Assembly: GCF_009982895.1 (NCBI RefSeq)
Contig: NZ_WXZL01000004.1
Coordinates: forward strand, 208,793-272,792
Length of the DNA stretch: 64,000 nt
Direction: 5' to 3'
Origin: Deinococcus alpinitundrae
GTDB lineage: Bacteria > Deinococcota > Deinococci > Deinococcales > Deinococcaceae
Shown here: piece after piece, positions 29,181 to 38,225 of the stretch
Layout: every line of letters begins with the position of its first letter
How positions within the stretch are numbered: the stretch's first letter is position 1
Program-made: the position numbers and the translations under genes
Notes under the pieces: model-generated
Databases searched by the model: none
Seen by the model: only the letters and a program-made list of their open reading frames with translations
Told to the model about the DNA's origin: nothing

Positions 29181-30468
29181 CCACCCACCCCGAATTGCGG
29201 CAACACATCGGCATGAACTTGCAGCAACTCATGGATGGCGGCCAGCCCCGCCCGCTTGTCGGGAATGGCGGGGTCGGCCAGCACCGCCTCGTCGATCAGC
29301 CGCACATCGCCCGTCGCGGCGGCCCCGGCGGCGAGGTCGTGGACGTGAGAGACCTGCTTGACGTAAGCCAGCAGATCGTCCGGCAGGGCGGGCACGTCCA
29401 GCGGCGTCACCTGACCGCCCGAAACCTGCGCGGGCAGTTCCACCACCGCGTTTTCGGGCAGTCCCAGCAGATGCCCGCCGTTGACCAGATTGACCATGTC
29501 CAGAAGCATCGTCTTTCCTGCGGCCAGCGCCGCGACCGCGTCACCGGGGCGCTCCCACGAGCGACCTTCCATCAGCGTCTGCCAGGGCTGGCGGCCCTGC
29601 GCGACCTGCCGCACGGCATCGAGCCGCCCGGCGCGTTGCCGTGGTAGGCGGTGTGTTCGTGCATGAGTGCGGGATCGAACGGCAGATATTCTCCGATGTG
29701 CGAGTCGCCGGAGAGCGGCAACACCCCGTACTTCTGCCAGAGGAAGACGCTGAGGGGCTGGTTTGACCAAGCCCCAGCCTTCAGGGCTTCGTTAACGTCG
29801 GGCAGCAAATCCTCGCCCGTCTGTCTGTCCCTCATGGCCAGTAGCCAGGCGAAGTGATTGAGGCCTGCGCTCACGACGTCCAATTCACTGGCTGGGCGGT
29901 TGAGCAGTGCGGCGACGTTGCCATACCCATCCTCACCCCCGTGCGCGACGTTGCAAAAGCCCAGATTCCTGATGGTGCTGTGCCGACTCAGCGCCGTGAT
30001 GACCCTCGGCAGCGGATTGCTGACGTTGAGCAGCCAGGCGTCGGGACAGTGCGTTTCCATGTCGCGGGCGATGCCGAGGGCCAGCGGAACCGTTCGCAGG
30101 GCGTAGGCCAGCCCGCCGACGCCGCCACACTCGCTGGCGATCTCGCGCAGGCCGTGTCTGGCGATCACGGCGCGGTCCTGCGCGTAGCGCGACTGCAGCT
30201 GCACCGCCGCCGAGTTGGTGACGAAATGCGCCCCCTTGAGCGCGGACACCCGGTCAGCCGCCGCGTCCACCCGCACGTCCGCGCCCGCGCTCTCAGCCAT
30301 CCGCCGCGCCACGCCCGCCATGTGCTCGGCCACTTCAGTATTCGGGTCCACCAGACCCAGGTCGAGCGGCAGACCCGAGTCGAAGATCAGATCGTGCAGC
30401 AGGCCGATGCTGAAAACGTAGCTGCCCGCACCGATCACGGCCACCTTAACCCGCTCTGGTAGGCCCAT
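29177..30468 (-). pseudogene. glycoside hydrolase family 4 enzyme, interrupted by a one-base frameshift
   Basis: The N-terminal 280 residues begin MGLPERVKVAVIGAGSYVF, an NAD-binding fold, and include LNVSNPLPRVITAL and AGLNHFAW, typical of GH4 enzymes that use NAD and a metal. At about 29624-29630 the frame breaks: ...HEHTAYHGNAPG continues in the next frame as RLDAVRQVAQGRQPW and runs to a stop at 29177. The total of 1,292 bases is one short of 431 codons, so a single missing base in GGGCGG explains it. Repaired length is about 430 aa, normal for GH4. With GH28 nearby, an alpha-galacturonidase role is possible. The start overlaps the upstream stop (TGATG). Confidence 0.85.
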
Positions 30469-32105
30469 CAGTCGTCTCCCGCCACGGGTTCGCGGCTCTG
30501 GGTGCGCTGGGCCGGTACGCCCACACCCGCCAGCAGCACTCGGTAGATCGGCTCCACCATGTCCGGACTCTGCGCCAGCGCTTCCAGCGGATACAGCAGC
30601 AGATCGCGGTTGCCGGTTCTGACCCACAGCGGGCGGCCCAGCTCGTCGGTGCCCAGCAACTCGGCGTCACCCAGATTCCGGGCGTCGAGCAGCAGCGGCG
30701 TGGTCGCCAGCGCGTTGGCGTGGGCGGGCAGCGGCCAGGAGTGGTCCCCGACCAGCAGTTGCGTGGGGGCCGTCTCGGACAAACCGTAGCGGTTGTGCGG
30801 TAGCGCCCCGAAAAAGGCCCCAGCGTCCGGCACCCAGGCCCCGGTGTGAATGTCCAGCGGGCCGTGAAAGTAGCTGTAGACGACGCGCCCGGCGTGCTCC
30901 GCCAGCGCGCCCCAGGTGGGGGCCAGCAGTTTCTGGGTGGACGGCACCAGCAAGATGTCCGGTACCTGGGCCGTTCCTGCCAGAAATTCCCGTTCCGGCA
31001 CGATGCGCGGCAGATACCCGAGGTTGCGCAGCGCCGCGTAGCTGTTGCGCAGCGCCCGTTTGACGAAATCGCGGTCGTCCCAGGAAAAGGGATAGCGCTC
31101 CGGCAAAAAGGAGCTGACCAGCAAGCCCACCTCCGGCAACTCGGGCAGTGGGGCGGTGAGGGCCTCACGCAGCGCCGCCGCCGACAACTTGGGGGTGCGG
31201 TCTGCGTTGAGCAGGCCGAATCTCAGCTCGAAGGCGTGGTGAACGTACGGCAAATCCCCGGTCAGCTCGAAGTCGAAGCCGCACCACCAGCACACGTGGC
31301 TGGCTCCCTGCAAGCGGGCCTCGGTGGCCACCTGGCCCGCGAATTCGGCGATCTGGGCTTCTCCGAAAGTGTTTTGCGAGGCCCCGAATTCTTCGAGCCA
31401 CACCTCGCGCCCGTTCGCGAGCGCCGACGCCGTGCCCACCGCCAGCCCGTACGCCGCCCGTTGCCGCCCGGCGTCGGTCTCGGCGATGTAGAGGTGCGGC
31501 CCCAGGATGTCCTGGACATGTTCGGGCGAGAAGCCGGTCTCGTCGCCCAGGCAGTACCACGCGCCGTCGCCCAGGCTGACGGGCAGACGCGGCTCGACCT
31601 CGGCCAGCACGCCGCACAACCGCTCGGTCCAGCCGCCCACCGTCGTCTTGGTGCCCACGCCCGCGTAGATGGGCATCTCGTTACTCAGCACGTAGGCCGA
31701 GAGCGCCGGATGCTTTCCGACCCGCGCCGTCACCTCACGCAGATAGCGCGCCTGGATGTCGAGCAGTTCGGGATCGGCGTAGAGCCTGGTGGGGTCGGGG
31801 AGCCACGCCGGACTCCAGTTCTCGCCGCTCATGTGCCCTACCAGGAAGCTCAGATGCACCTTCAGGTCCGCCGCCGAGCAGAGGTCCAGAAACTGCGCCA
31901 GCCTGCCGAGCATCTCCGGCTCCACCCGGTCCGGCGTGGGCATGAAGTCGGGCCAGAACAGAAAGGCCCGCAGATAATCCACGCCCACCACTTTCAGGGC
32001 GGCGAGGTCCAGCTCGATCTCGTGGGGGCGAAAGTCGCGCCACATCTTGGGGCCAGCGTAAGCGGGCCAGTAATTCACGCCGAACTTGGCAGGCTGCTTG
32101 GTCAT
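30468..32105 (-). CDS. clan GH-A glycosidase (GH5/GH42-like) with C-terminal glutaminase-like domain
   Basis: A 545-aa cytosolic enzyme. The TIM barrel opens KFGVNYWPAYAG; the acid/base is probably E143 in YVLSNEMPIY and the nucleophile E239 in VWLEEFGAS. Residues after about 330 look like the trimerisation (class I glutamine amidotransferase-like) domain of GH42 beta-galactosidases. Specificity cannot be read; beta-mannosidase and beta-galactosidase are both possible. It starts six bases after the permease stop, with ATG preferred over the preceding GTG (32108). Confidence 0.8.
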   Translation of the reverse strand: MTKQPAKFGVNYWPAYAGPKMWRDFRPHEIELDLAALKVVGVDYLRAFLFWPDFMPTPDRVEPEMLGRLAQFLDLCSAADLKVHLSFLVGHMSGENWSPAWLPDPTRLYADPELLDIQARYLREVTARVGKHPALSAYVLSNEMPIYAGVGTKTTVGGWTERLCGVLAEVEPRLPVSLGDGAWYCLGDETGFSPEHVQDILGPHLYIAETDAGRQRAAYGLAVGTASALANGREVWLEEFGASQNTFGEAQIAEFAGQVATEARLQGASHVCWWCGFDFELTGDLPYVHHAFELRFGLLNADRTPKLSAAALREALTAPLPELPEVGLLVSSFLPERYPFSWDDRDFVKRALRNSYAALRNLGYLPRIVPEREFLAGTAQVPDILLVPSTQKLLAPTWGALAEHAGRVVYSYFHGPLDIHTGAWVPDAGAFFGALPHNRYGLSETAPTQLLVGDHSWPLPAHANALATTPLLLDARNLGDAELLGTDELGRPLWVRTGNRDLLLYPLEALAQSPDMVEPIYRVLLAGVGVPAQRTQSREPVAGDD

Positions 32106-32110
32106 CACGT

Positions 32111-33001
32111 TTATCCCTTGAGGCTGCCCACGGTGATTCCGCTGACAAACTGGCGCTGGAACACCAGAAAGAAGATGAGGGTGGGAACCGAGGCCAGCAG
32201 GGTGGCGGCCATGATCGGCCCGGCGGCGCGCGGATCGGCCGTCAGCGACCCGGCCAGCCGCCCCAGGGCCAGCGGCAGGGTGACGTGGGCGTCGTCATTG
32301 ACCACCAACAGCGGCCAGAGGAAGTTGTTCCACTCGCCCAGCGACACGAAGATTGCCATGGCGGCCAGCGCCGGGCGCACCAGCGGCAGCACGATCTGCC
32401 ACCAGATGCGGACTTCCCCCGCGCCGTCAATGCGGGCGGCGTCGATCAGTTCATCCGGCACGCCCCGAATCGACTGGATCAGAAAAAACACCGCGAACGC
32501 CTTGGCCAGCCCCGGAATCAGGAGCGCCCAGTAGGTGTTGATCCAGCCGAAATCGCGCATGGTCAGGAAATTGGGAATGATGGTGACCTGCCAGGGAATC
32601 ATCATTGAGCCGATGATCAGGAGAAACACGATGCGGCTGCCGGGAAACTTGTGCTTGGCCAGCACGTAGCCCGCCGCCGAGGCAATGATCAGCGACGCGA
32701 CCGTCACGAACACCGTGATAGCGAAGCTGTTGGCGAAAAAGCCCAGGAAGCCGGTGCCGGTGAAGCGCTGAAACAGTCCCTGAATTTGATCGGAGACGCC
32801 GGGAGCGTACTTGGCGTTGTAGAAATTTTTCAGGGTCGGGTCCTGCACGATCAGGGTGGGGGGCGCTTTGGTGATCTCGCCGAGCGGTTTGAAGGCGCTG
32901 GTCACCATCCAGTAGTAGGGAAACAGCACCGTCAGGGCCAGCAGGTAAAAGGGCAGGCGCATCAGGGAATGCAGTCCGGGGGATCTCGTTTCACCGACCA
33001 T
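32111..33001 (-). CDS. sugar ABC transporter permease (MalG type)
   Basis: A 296-aa inner-membrane permease with six predicted helices. The ATPase-docking EAA loop reads DAARIDGAGEVRIWWQIVLP (about 192-211). It forms a heterodimer with the upstream MalF-type permease. No ATPase gene lies in the run, so a shared MsmK/UgpC-type ATPase from elsewhere is needed. Confidence 0.93.
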   Translation of the reverse strand: MVGETRSPGLHSLMRLPFYLLALTVLFPYYWMVTSAFKPLGEITKAPPTLIVQDPTLKNFYNAKYAPGVSDQIQGLFQRFTGTGFLGFFANSFAITVFVTVASLIIASAAGYVLAKHKFPGSRIVFLLIIGSMMIPWQVTIIPNFLTMRDFGWINTYWALLIPGLAKAFAVFFLIQSIRGVPDELIDAARIDGAGEVRIWWQIVLPLVRPALAAMAIFVSLGEWNNFLWPLLVVNDDAHVTLPLALGRLAGSLTADPRAAGPIMAATLLASVPTLIFFLVFQRQFVSGITVGSLKG

Positions 33002-33055
33002 GGTGGTCTCCTGGGGTTGTGGCGTGCGGGTTGGTGGAGCGCCGGAGGCACCAGC

Positions 33056-34030
33056 TCATTCGCTGGTCCGGTCTTCCGGCTCGCCGAGACGCAAATTGAT
33101 CAGCGTCAGAGCGAACACGATGATGAACAGCACCCAGGCCACTGCCGAGGCGTAGCCGAGCTGGAAGCGTCCGAAGCCCCGGTCATACAGGTAGGTCACC
33201 AGCGTCAGCGCCGAATCGAGCAGGCCGCCCACGCTGCTCACGCCGCCGAACAGCAGGTACGGCTCGTTGAACACCTGAAACGCGCCGATGGTGCCAGTGA
33301 TGATGATGTAGAGCATGGTGGGGCGCAGCAGCGGCAGGGTGATCTTCCAGAAGCGCTGCGAGGGGGTCGCGCCGTCGATGGCTGCCGCCTCGTAGAGTTC
33401 GCTGGGAATTGCCCTGAGCCCCGCCACGAACAAAATCATGGTGCCGCCCATCCCGCCCCAGACCGCCACCATCACCAGCATGGCGATCGCCAGCGAGGGC
33501 GTGCCCAGCCAGGTGATCGGGGCCAGCCCGAACAACCCTCTGGCCGCATTGAGGATGCCGTAGCCCTCGGAATTGAGAATCCATTTCCAGACCGCCAGAA
33601 TGGCGATGCCGCCCGCCACCGAGGGCAGAAAGAACACCGCCCGCATCACCTGATCCCAGACGCCCTCGCCGCCGAAGACGACGGCCAGGGTCAGGCCCAG
33701 CACCGTGTTGATGACCACCACCGACACCACGAACAGCGCGGTGTTGCCCAGCGCCTTGTAAAAACGCGGGTCCTGAAGCAGATCGGTGTAGTTGGCGATG
33801 CCGATCAATTTCGGCGCACTGATGGCGTTGTAATTGGTAAAGCTCAGGTACAGCGAATTGATGACCGGGTACAGCACGAAGGCCGCGAACAACACCATAA
33901 AGGGCAGCAGCAGCAGCAGGGGAATTGTGAAGCTGCGCCGGACGCGGCGTGAGGGCTGAGCCGAACCCAGCGTCACCTTGACGCCGCCCCCCACCGTACT
34001 GGCCGCCAGTCCCATCTTGTCGTTTCTCAT
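33056..34030 (-). CDS. sugar ABC transporter permease (MalF type)
   Basis: A 324-aa permease with six helices and the EAA loop ELYEAAAIDGATPSQRFWKI (about 225-244). A hydrophilic N-terminus of about 35 residues precedes the first helix, as is usual. The start at 34030 has AAGGCGG upstream. It is separated from the binding-protein gene by a hairpin with T-run (34111-34150) and from the second permease by 54 bases. Confidence 0.93.
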   Translation of the reverse strand: MRNDKMGLAASTVGGGVKVTLGSAQPSRRVRRSFTIPLLLLLPFMVLFAAFVLYPVINSLYLSFTNYNAISAPKLIGIANYTDLLQDPRFYKALGNTALFVVSVVVINTVLGLTLAVVFGGEGVWDQVMRAVFFLPSVAGGIAILAVWKWILNSEGYGILNAARGLFGLAPITWLGTPSLAIAMLVMVAVWGGMGGTMILFVAGLRAIPSELYEAAAIDGATPSQRFWKITLPLLRPTMLYIIITGTIGAFQVFNEPYLLFGGVSSVGGLLDSALTLVTYLYDRGFGRFQLGYASAVAWVLFIIVFALTLINLRLGEPEDRTSE

Positions 34031-34110
34031 GGCACCGCCTTTTTCGTGTGCGCTGTAATGGACTGCGCCGCGCCGCGCTGGCTGCGCCCGACTGCCTCCA
34101 GCACGGCGGC

Positions 34111-34150
34111 AAAAAGTGGGAAGTCCCGGTGTTGCCCAGGCACTTCCCAC
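34111..34150 (-). terminator. terminator-like hairpin between binding protein and permeases
   Basis: On the minus strand GTGGGAAGT (34150 to 34142) pairs with ACTTCCCAC (34124 to 34116), a perfect 9-bp stem with a 17-base loop, and is followed by TTTTT. It lies just past the binding-protein gene. Such partial terminators commonly keep binding-protein mRNA in excess over permease mRNA. Confidence 0.75.
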
Positions 34151-34175
34151 CCACTCGCCCGTGCCAGGCCAGCGC

Positions 34176-35435
34176 TTATTTCTTGAGGTTGGCGTTCATG
34201 GTGGCGGCGGCCATATCCAGCGCCGCTTTGGGATCAGCGTTGTTCAAGATGACCGACTGCACGGCCTTGGACAGATCGGGGTTGCTGGCCTCGAAGCCGG
34301 GGCAGTTGGGCGGCCCGGCGCTGTCTTTGAGCTGCTTGAGCAGCGCCGCTTTCTGATCGGCAGGCAGCGAGAGGTTCGCAGCGAAATCGCTACGCGGCGG
34401 AATGAAGTACAGCCCGGCCTTGAAGGCGTTGTCGATCAGCGCCTTGGACACCTTGGCGTCGTTGAGCGACTTGAGGAAATCGGCGGCGGCATCCTTGTTC
34501 TTGGAGTAGGCCATGATGCCGATGACGGTGCCGCCCAAAAAGCCGGTGTACTTGCCGCTCGGGCCTGCAGGCAGCGCGGAGACGGCCCACTTGCCCTTCA
34601 TCTTGGGGTAGGTGATGTCGAAATTGAAGGTGCTGTAGGAGGTGCCCAGCGGGTAGTTGCCATTGTCCAGGCCGCCGCCGAGATCAGGCGAGGCATCGGT
34701 GGGCACCTTGAATTTCTTGTAGAGCCCCGCGAAGTAAGTAAGCGCCTTGACGCCCGCCGGGCTGTTGACGGTGGCCTTGGTGCAGCCCTTGTCGTAGTAG
34801 CTGCCGCCTGCCTGGTACAGGTAAGGAAACAAACCCAGCCAGTCGAGGTTGCCCCACTGCACCATGTAGCCTTTCTTGCCGCTGGCCTGAATCTTGGCGA
34901 TGGTGCCAGTGAGCTGATCCCAGGTCTTGGGCGCGCCGCTGACGCCCGCCGCCTTGAGCAGATCGGGGCGGTAGAACTGCAGCTGCACCGTCAGGTTGTA
35001 CGGCATGGCGTAGAGCTGGCCGTCGGTGGTGACGACCGATTGCAAGATGCCCGGCAGGTTCTCGGTCTTGACCTGCTTGTCGAGGACCGGGTACGCCTTG
35101 GTCAGGTTGACCATGCCACCGAGGTTACCGAGTTCAATGCCCCACGACAGCCCGCCGGTGATGATGTCGGGGCCTTGCTGCGCCGCCGCCGCCGACAGGA
35201 TCTTGGCGTGGGCGTCACTCCAGGGCAGCGCCTGAAGCGCAAAGGTCACGTTGGGGTGGGCCTTGGTGTAGAGGTCGGTGGCAGTCTGGATCACCTTGGT
35301 TTCGGTGGGATCGCCGGTCAGCCAGATGGTCAGTTTGGTGGGAGCCTGCGCGAAGGCGGCGCTCGAAAGCAGCAGCGTGCCGGTCAGGGCCGAAACCAGC
35401 GTGCGGGAAACGGTGCGGGAGAGCGGTGCGTTCAT
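34176..35435 (-). CDS. sugar ABC transporter substrate-binding protein
   Basis: A 419-aa secreted binding protein of the SBP_bac_1 family. A signal peptide (1-30, ending AAFAQ) is followed by KLTIWLTGDPTETKVIQ and a two-lobe fold with aromatic residues in the lobes (WGNLDWLGLFPYLYQAGG). It captures an oligosaccharide for the two permeases downstream. The ATG has AAAAGGAG upstream. The probable transcription start lies about 190 bases upstream, giving a long leader compared with the leaderless genes around it. Confidence 0.93.
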   Translation of the reverse strand: MNAPLSRTVSRTLVSALTGTLLLSSAAFAQAPTKLTIWLTGDPTETKVIQTATDLYTKAHPNVTFALQALPWSDAHAKILSAAAAQQGPDIITGGLSWGIELGNLGGMVNLTKAYPVLDKQVKTENLPGILQSVVTTDGQLYAMPYNLTVQLQFYRPDLLKAAGVSGAPKTWDQLTGTIAKIQASGKKGYMVQWGNLDWLGLFPYLYQAGGSYYDKGCTKATVNSPAGVKALTYFAGLYKKFKVPTDASPDLGGGLDNGNYPLGTSYSTFNFDITYPKMKGKWAVSALPAGPSGKYTGFLGGTVIGIMAYSKNKDAAADFLKSLNDAKVSKALIDNAFKAGLYFIPPRSDFAANLSLPADQKAALLKQLKDSAGPPNCPGFEASNPDLSKAVQSVILNNADPKAALDMAAATMNANLKK

Positions 35436-35615
35436 ATGAACTCCTTTTTGAGATCAACCGCTTTGAGCAGCGGCACCCAGCAGCGTGGTCTGTCGAACCT
35501 GAACGTTCATGACGGTGTCGAGATGCCGTGCTTCCCGAGATTTTTGCCTGGTCCTCCTCAACGAAATCCGGCGCGGAGGCCAGATGGACGCCGCAGAACT
35601 TCGGTTTGATGTTCG

Positions 35616-35631
35616 TGTTTTTTAGTAAAGA
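35616..35631 (-). promoter_or_regulatory. candidate LacI-type operator, site 1
   Basis: TCTTTACTAAAAAACA on the minus strand, with the near-palindromic core TTTACTAAA. It begins two bases after the -10 box of the sugar-ABC promoter and covers the expected start of transcription, so a bound repressor would block initiation. It differs at one position of 16 from the site at 38226. Confidence 0.7.
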
Positions 35632-35632
35632 C

Positions 35633-35661
35633 ATCTTAGGACCGCTGACCGGGAATGTCAA
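35633..35661 (-). promoter_or_regulatory. sigma-70-type promoter of the sugar ABC/glycosidase run
   Basis: On the minus strand a perfect -35 TTGACA (35661 to 35656), a 17-base spacer and -10 TAAGAT (35638 to 35633). It is the strongest consensus promoter in the sugar region and lies upstream of the binding-protein gene. Confidence 0.8.
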
Positions 35662-35706
35662 GTTGCCCACGTTGGGCCGGTGTGCTGCGCTGGCGCTGGG
35701 CGCAGC

Positions 35707-35712
35707 TATACT
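35707..35712 (+). promoter_or_regulatory. -10 box of the double-HTH LacI gene
   Basis: TATACT ends seven bases before ATG 35720, so this regulator is probably made from a leaderless mRNA. It fixes the start against the longer in-frame ORF from 35528. Confidence 0.65.
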
Positions 35713-35719
35713 CGGACGC

Positions 35720-36967
35720 ATGGCCCGCCCCAGCAAGCCCGGCTCCCCCACTGCACCCCCGGCTCAGGGCGCGGCGGTGCGTGACGTGACGGTGCGCGAC
35801 GTGGCGGCACGGGCGGGCGTCTCGGCAGGCAGCGTCTCGCGGGCGCTCAACGGCGTGGGCGGCGTTTCTCCCGGCGTTCAGGCGCGCGTGCGGCAGGCCG
35901 CCGAGGACCTCGGCTACGACCGGGCGGGCCTGCGCTCTGCCGGGGTGCCCGCCCGCATGAGTGACATCGCTGCCCACGCAGGCGTCTCGGTGGGCAGCGT
36001 TTCGCGGGCGCTCAAGAGCCTGGGCGGCGTCTCGGCGGCCACCCGGCAGCGGGTCTTGCAGGCCGCCGGGGAACTGGGCTACGACCTGGGCAAGCTGCGC
36101 GCCGCGCCGATCACCCGCCTGGGCGTGCTGGTTCACCGGGGCGACAACGCGCTCTCGAGCAACCTGTTTTATGCCCCGGTGCTGCACGGCGCAGAGCAGG
36201 CCTGCCGCAGCCGCAAGCTGGCGATGGTCTACAGCACCGCCGGGTCCGGCGAGAGCCTGAACACGCTGGTGGTCGATCAGCAGCTCGACGGCCTGCTGTG
36301 CGTGGGGTACTTCGAGGACGAGCTGCTGGGCGCACTGCGCGCCGCCGGAAAGCCGCTGGTGCTGGTGGATCACTTCGCGGGAGAGCTGCCGAGCGTGAAC
36401 AGCGACAATTTCGGCGGGGCCTACGCGGCCACCACCCACCTGTTGCAGCAGGGCCGCCAACGGGTGGCGTTCATCGGCGGGCAGCGCGAGCACTTCAGCA
36501 TCGCCGAGCGGCGGCGCGGCTACCTTCAGGCCCTGGCCGATGCCGGGCGGCCCCACGTTCCGGCCCTCGACGTGCGCCGCGACCCACCCGAGCAGGAGGA
36601 GGGCGCGCGCACGGCGATGCTGAACCTGCTGGCGCTGGTCGAGCCGCCCGACGCGGTGTTCGCCTTCAACGATTCGACGGCCATCGTCGCCCTGCGCACC
36701 TGTCAGCAGGCCGGGCTGCGTGTGCCGCAGGACATCGCGCTGGTGGGCTTTGACGACATCGACCCGGCGGCCTCGCTGCACCCAGCGCTCTCCACGGTAC
36801 GGGTGCCCAAGGAAGCGCTGGGCGCGCGCGGCGTCGAGCTGCTGCTCGAATTGCCGGACGCGCCCGCCGCCACGCACATCGTGGTGCCCAGCGAACTAAT
36901 CGTCCGGGCGAGTTCGGCGGGCCACACCGGACCCACGCGGCGGCGGGTGGGAGCGCTCAGGCCATAG
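35720..36967 (+). CDS. LacI-family regulator with two tandem HTH domains
   Basis: A 415-aa transcription factor. Two complete LacI-type DNA-binding domains follow each other: residues 24-76 (VRDVAARAGVSAGSVSRAL, then LGYDRAGLR) and 80-130 (MSDIAAHAGVSVGSVSRAL, then LGYDLGKLR). The sugar-sensing domain follows from about 133 (RLGVLVHRG, VDHFAGELPSVNSDNFGGAY, LVGFDDIDPAASLHP). Normal LacI proteins have one HTH and about 330-340 residues. Met80 could be an internal start that makes a standard protein, but no -10 or ribosome site precedes it. It is divergent from the sugar ABC run and probably controls it. Its sensor domain closely resembles that of the neighbouring LacI protein. Confidence 0.92.
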   Translation: MARPSKPGSPTAPPAQGAAVRDVTVRDVAARAGVSAGSVSRALNGVGGVSPGVQARVRQAAEDLGYDRAGLRSAGVPARMSDIAAHAGVSVGSVSRALKSLGGVSAATRQRVLQAAGELGYDLGKLRAAPITRLGVLVHRGDNALSSNLFYAPVLHGAEQACRSRKLAMVYSTAGSGESLNTLVVDQQLDGLLCVGYFEDELLGALRAAGKPLVLVDHFAGELPSVNSDNFGGAYAATTHLLQQGRQRVAFIGGQREHFSIAERRRGYLQALADAGRPHVPALDVRRDPPEQEEGARTAMLNLLALVEPPDAVFAFNDSTAIVALRTCQQAGLRVPQDIALVGFDDIDPAASLHPALSTVRVPKEALGARGVELLLELPDAPAATHIVVPSELIVRASSAGHTGPTRRRVGALRP

Positions 36968-37117
36968 GGCGAGCGCAGGGTCCGGTTACCCCAATGTCCA
37001 TTCACCTCAGCGGCCCGCGCCGCCCCGGTCCTTTCGAAACAAAGCCGGAGCGTGGAGTGGCCTGCCGCTGGCCTCAGCCAAACGCGGTCCCAGGGCACTT
37101 CTTGTGTGGCCCCTGCG

Positions 37118-38122
37118 CTAGCCTGCGCTGCTGGCGCGCACGATCAGCTCGGTGGGCAGGATTTCCTGATGGCCCTCGGCGCGGCGGCGCGCATCGAGCA
37201 GCAGGGCCACGCCCTGGCGGCCCAGCGTTTCCTTGTCGACCCGCACGGTGGAGAGCGGAGGGTGTGACAGCGCCGCCGCGCCGATGTCGTCAAAGCCGAC
37301 CAGCGCGATGTCCTGCGGCACGCGCAGCTCCGCTTCCTGACAGACCCGCAGCGCTGTCAGCGCCGAGGTGTCGTTGAAGGCGAACACCGCGTCGGGCGGC
37401 TCGGCCAGCGCCAGTAAGCCCAGCATCGCCACTCTGGCTCCGTCTTCCTCGTCGAGCGGATCGCGGCGCACGTCGAGGGCCGGGTCCGCCGGAAGGCCCG
37501 CGTCGTAGAGCGCCTGACGGTAGCCCAGCCAGCGCTGGCGGATGCTGTGGTGGTCCGGGCCGCCGAGGTAGGCCACCCGCCGCCGACCCACCGCGAGCAG
37601 ATGCCGGGTCGCCCGATACGCGCCGCCGAAATTGTCGCTGTTCACGCTCGGCAGCGCTCCCGCGAAGTGATCCACCAGCACCAGCGGTAACTCTAGGGCG
37701 CGCAGTTGCGCCATCAGCGTGCCCTCGAAGAACCCCACGCCCAACAAACCGTCGGCCTGGTGGTGCTGCACGATCTCGGCCACCTGGTCTTCGCCGCTCA
37801 GCGAGCTGTAATGCAGGGTGAGGCCGCGCGCTCGGCATTCGTCTTCCACGCCGTGCAGCACATGCGAGTAAAAGGGATTGCCGTCCGGGGCGGTGTGCTG
37901 GCGGTGCAGCAGAAACGTCACGTGGCGCAGCCGGGCCGCCCTCAGCCGGGCCGTGTCGTAGCCGAGCTCACGCGCCACCTGCAACACCTGCTGGCGGGTC
38001 TGCTCGGTCAGTCCGCCCTGCTGCCGGAAGGCCCGCGACACCGTGCCCAGCGAGACGCCTGCCGCACGGGCCACGTCCTGCAGGGTGACGGACGGCGAGG
38101 AATCGGAACCGGGCGCGCGCAT
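37118..38122 (-). CDS. LacI-family transcriptional regulator
   Basis: A 334-aa repressor of normal length with one HTH (VTLQDVARAAGVSLGTVSR, residues 12-30) and a periplasmic-binding-like sensor domain. It shares long identical stretches with the double-HTH protein (VDHFAG.LPSVNSDNFGGAY, ALDVRRDP, IALVGFDDI), so the two are paralogues and may bind related sites. TATAGT (38136 to 38131) ends eight bases before the ATG. It is divergent from the isomerase operon and lies tail-to-tail with the other regulator. Confidence 0.93.
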   Translation of the reverse strand: MRAPGSDSSPSVTLQDVARAAGVSLGTVSRAFRQQGGLTEQTRQQVLQVARELGYDTARLRAARLRHVTFLLHRQHTAPDGNPFYSHVLHGVEDECRARGLTLHYSSLSGEDQVAEIVQHHQADGLLGVGFFEGTLMAQLRALELPLVLVDHFAGALPSVNSDNFGGAYRATRHLLAVGRRRVAYLGGPDHHSIRQRWLGYRQALYDAGLPADPALDVRRDPLDEEDGARVAMLGLLALAEPPDAVFAFNDTSALTALRVCQEAELRVPQDIALVGFDDIGAAALSHPPLSTVRVDKETLGRQGVALLLDARRRAEGHQEILPTELIVRASSAG

Positions 38123-38180
38123 GCCCGACCACTATAGTCGCCTGCGCCGGATTCGGTTTCTTCACGCAGGCACGGCAGAC

Positions 38181-38210
38181 TTGACGGCGGGCGGTCAAAA
38201 GGACTACGGT
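38181..38210 (+). promoter_or_regulatory. candidate promoter of the isomerase/dehydrogenase/mannosidase operon
   Basis: TTGACG (38181-38186), an 18-base spacer and TACGGT (38205-38210). A second possible -10 box, TACTCT, lies at 38223-38228. Both place the 38226 operator at or just after the start of transcription. Confidence 0.55.
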
Positions 38211-38225
38211 GCTCCTTGATCCTAC

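Noticed and set aside
35957..36967. Met80 of the double-HTH regulator as the only true start
   Set aside because: No -10 box or ribosome site precedes it, while TATACT sits seven bases before ATG 35720 and the first HTH is well preserved.
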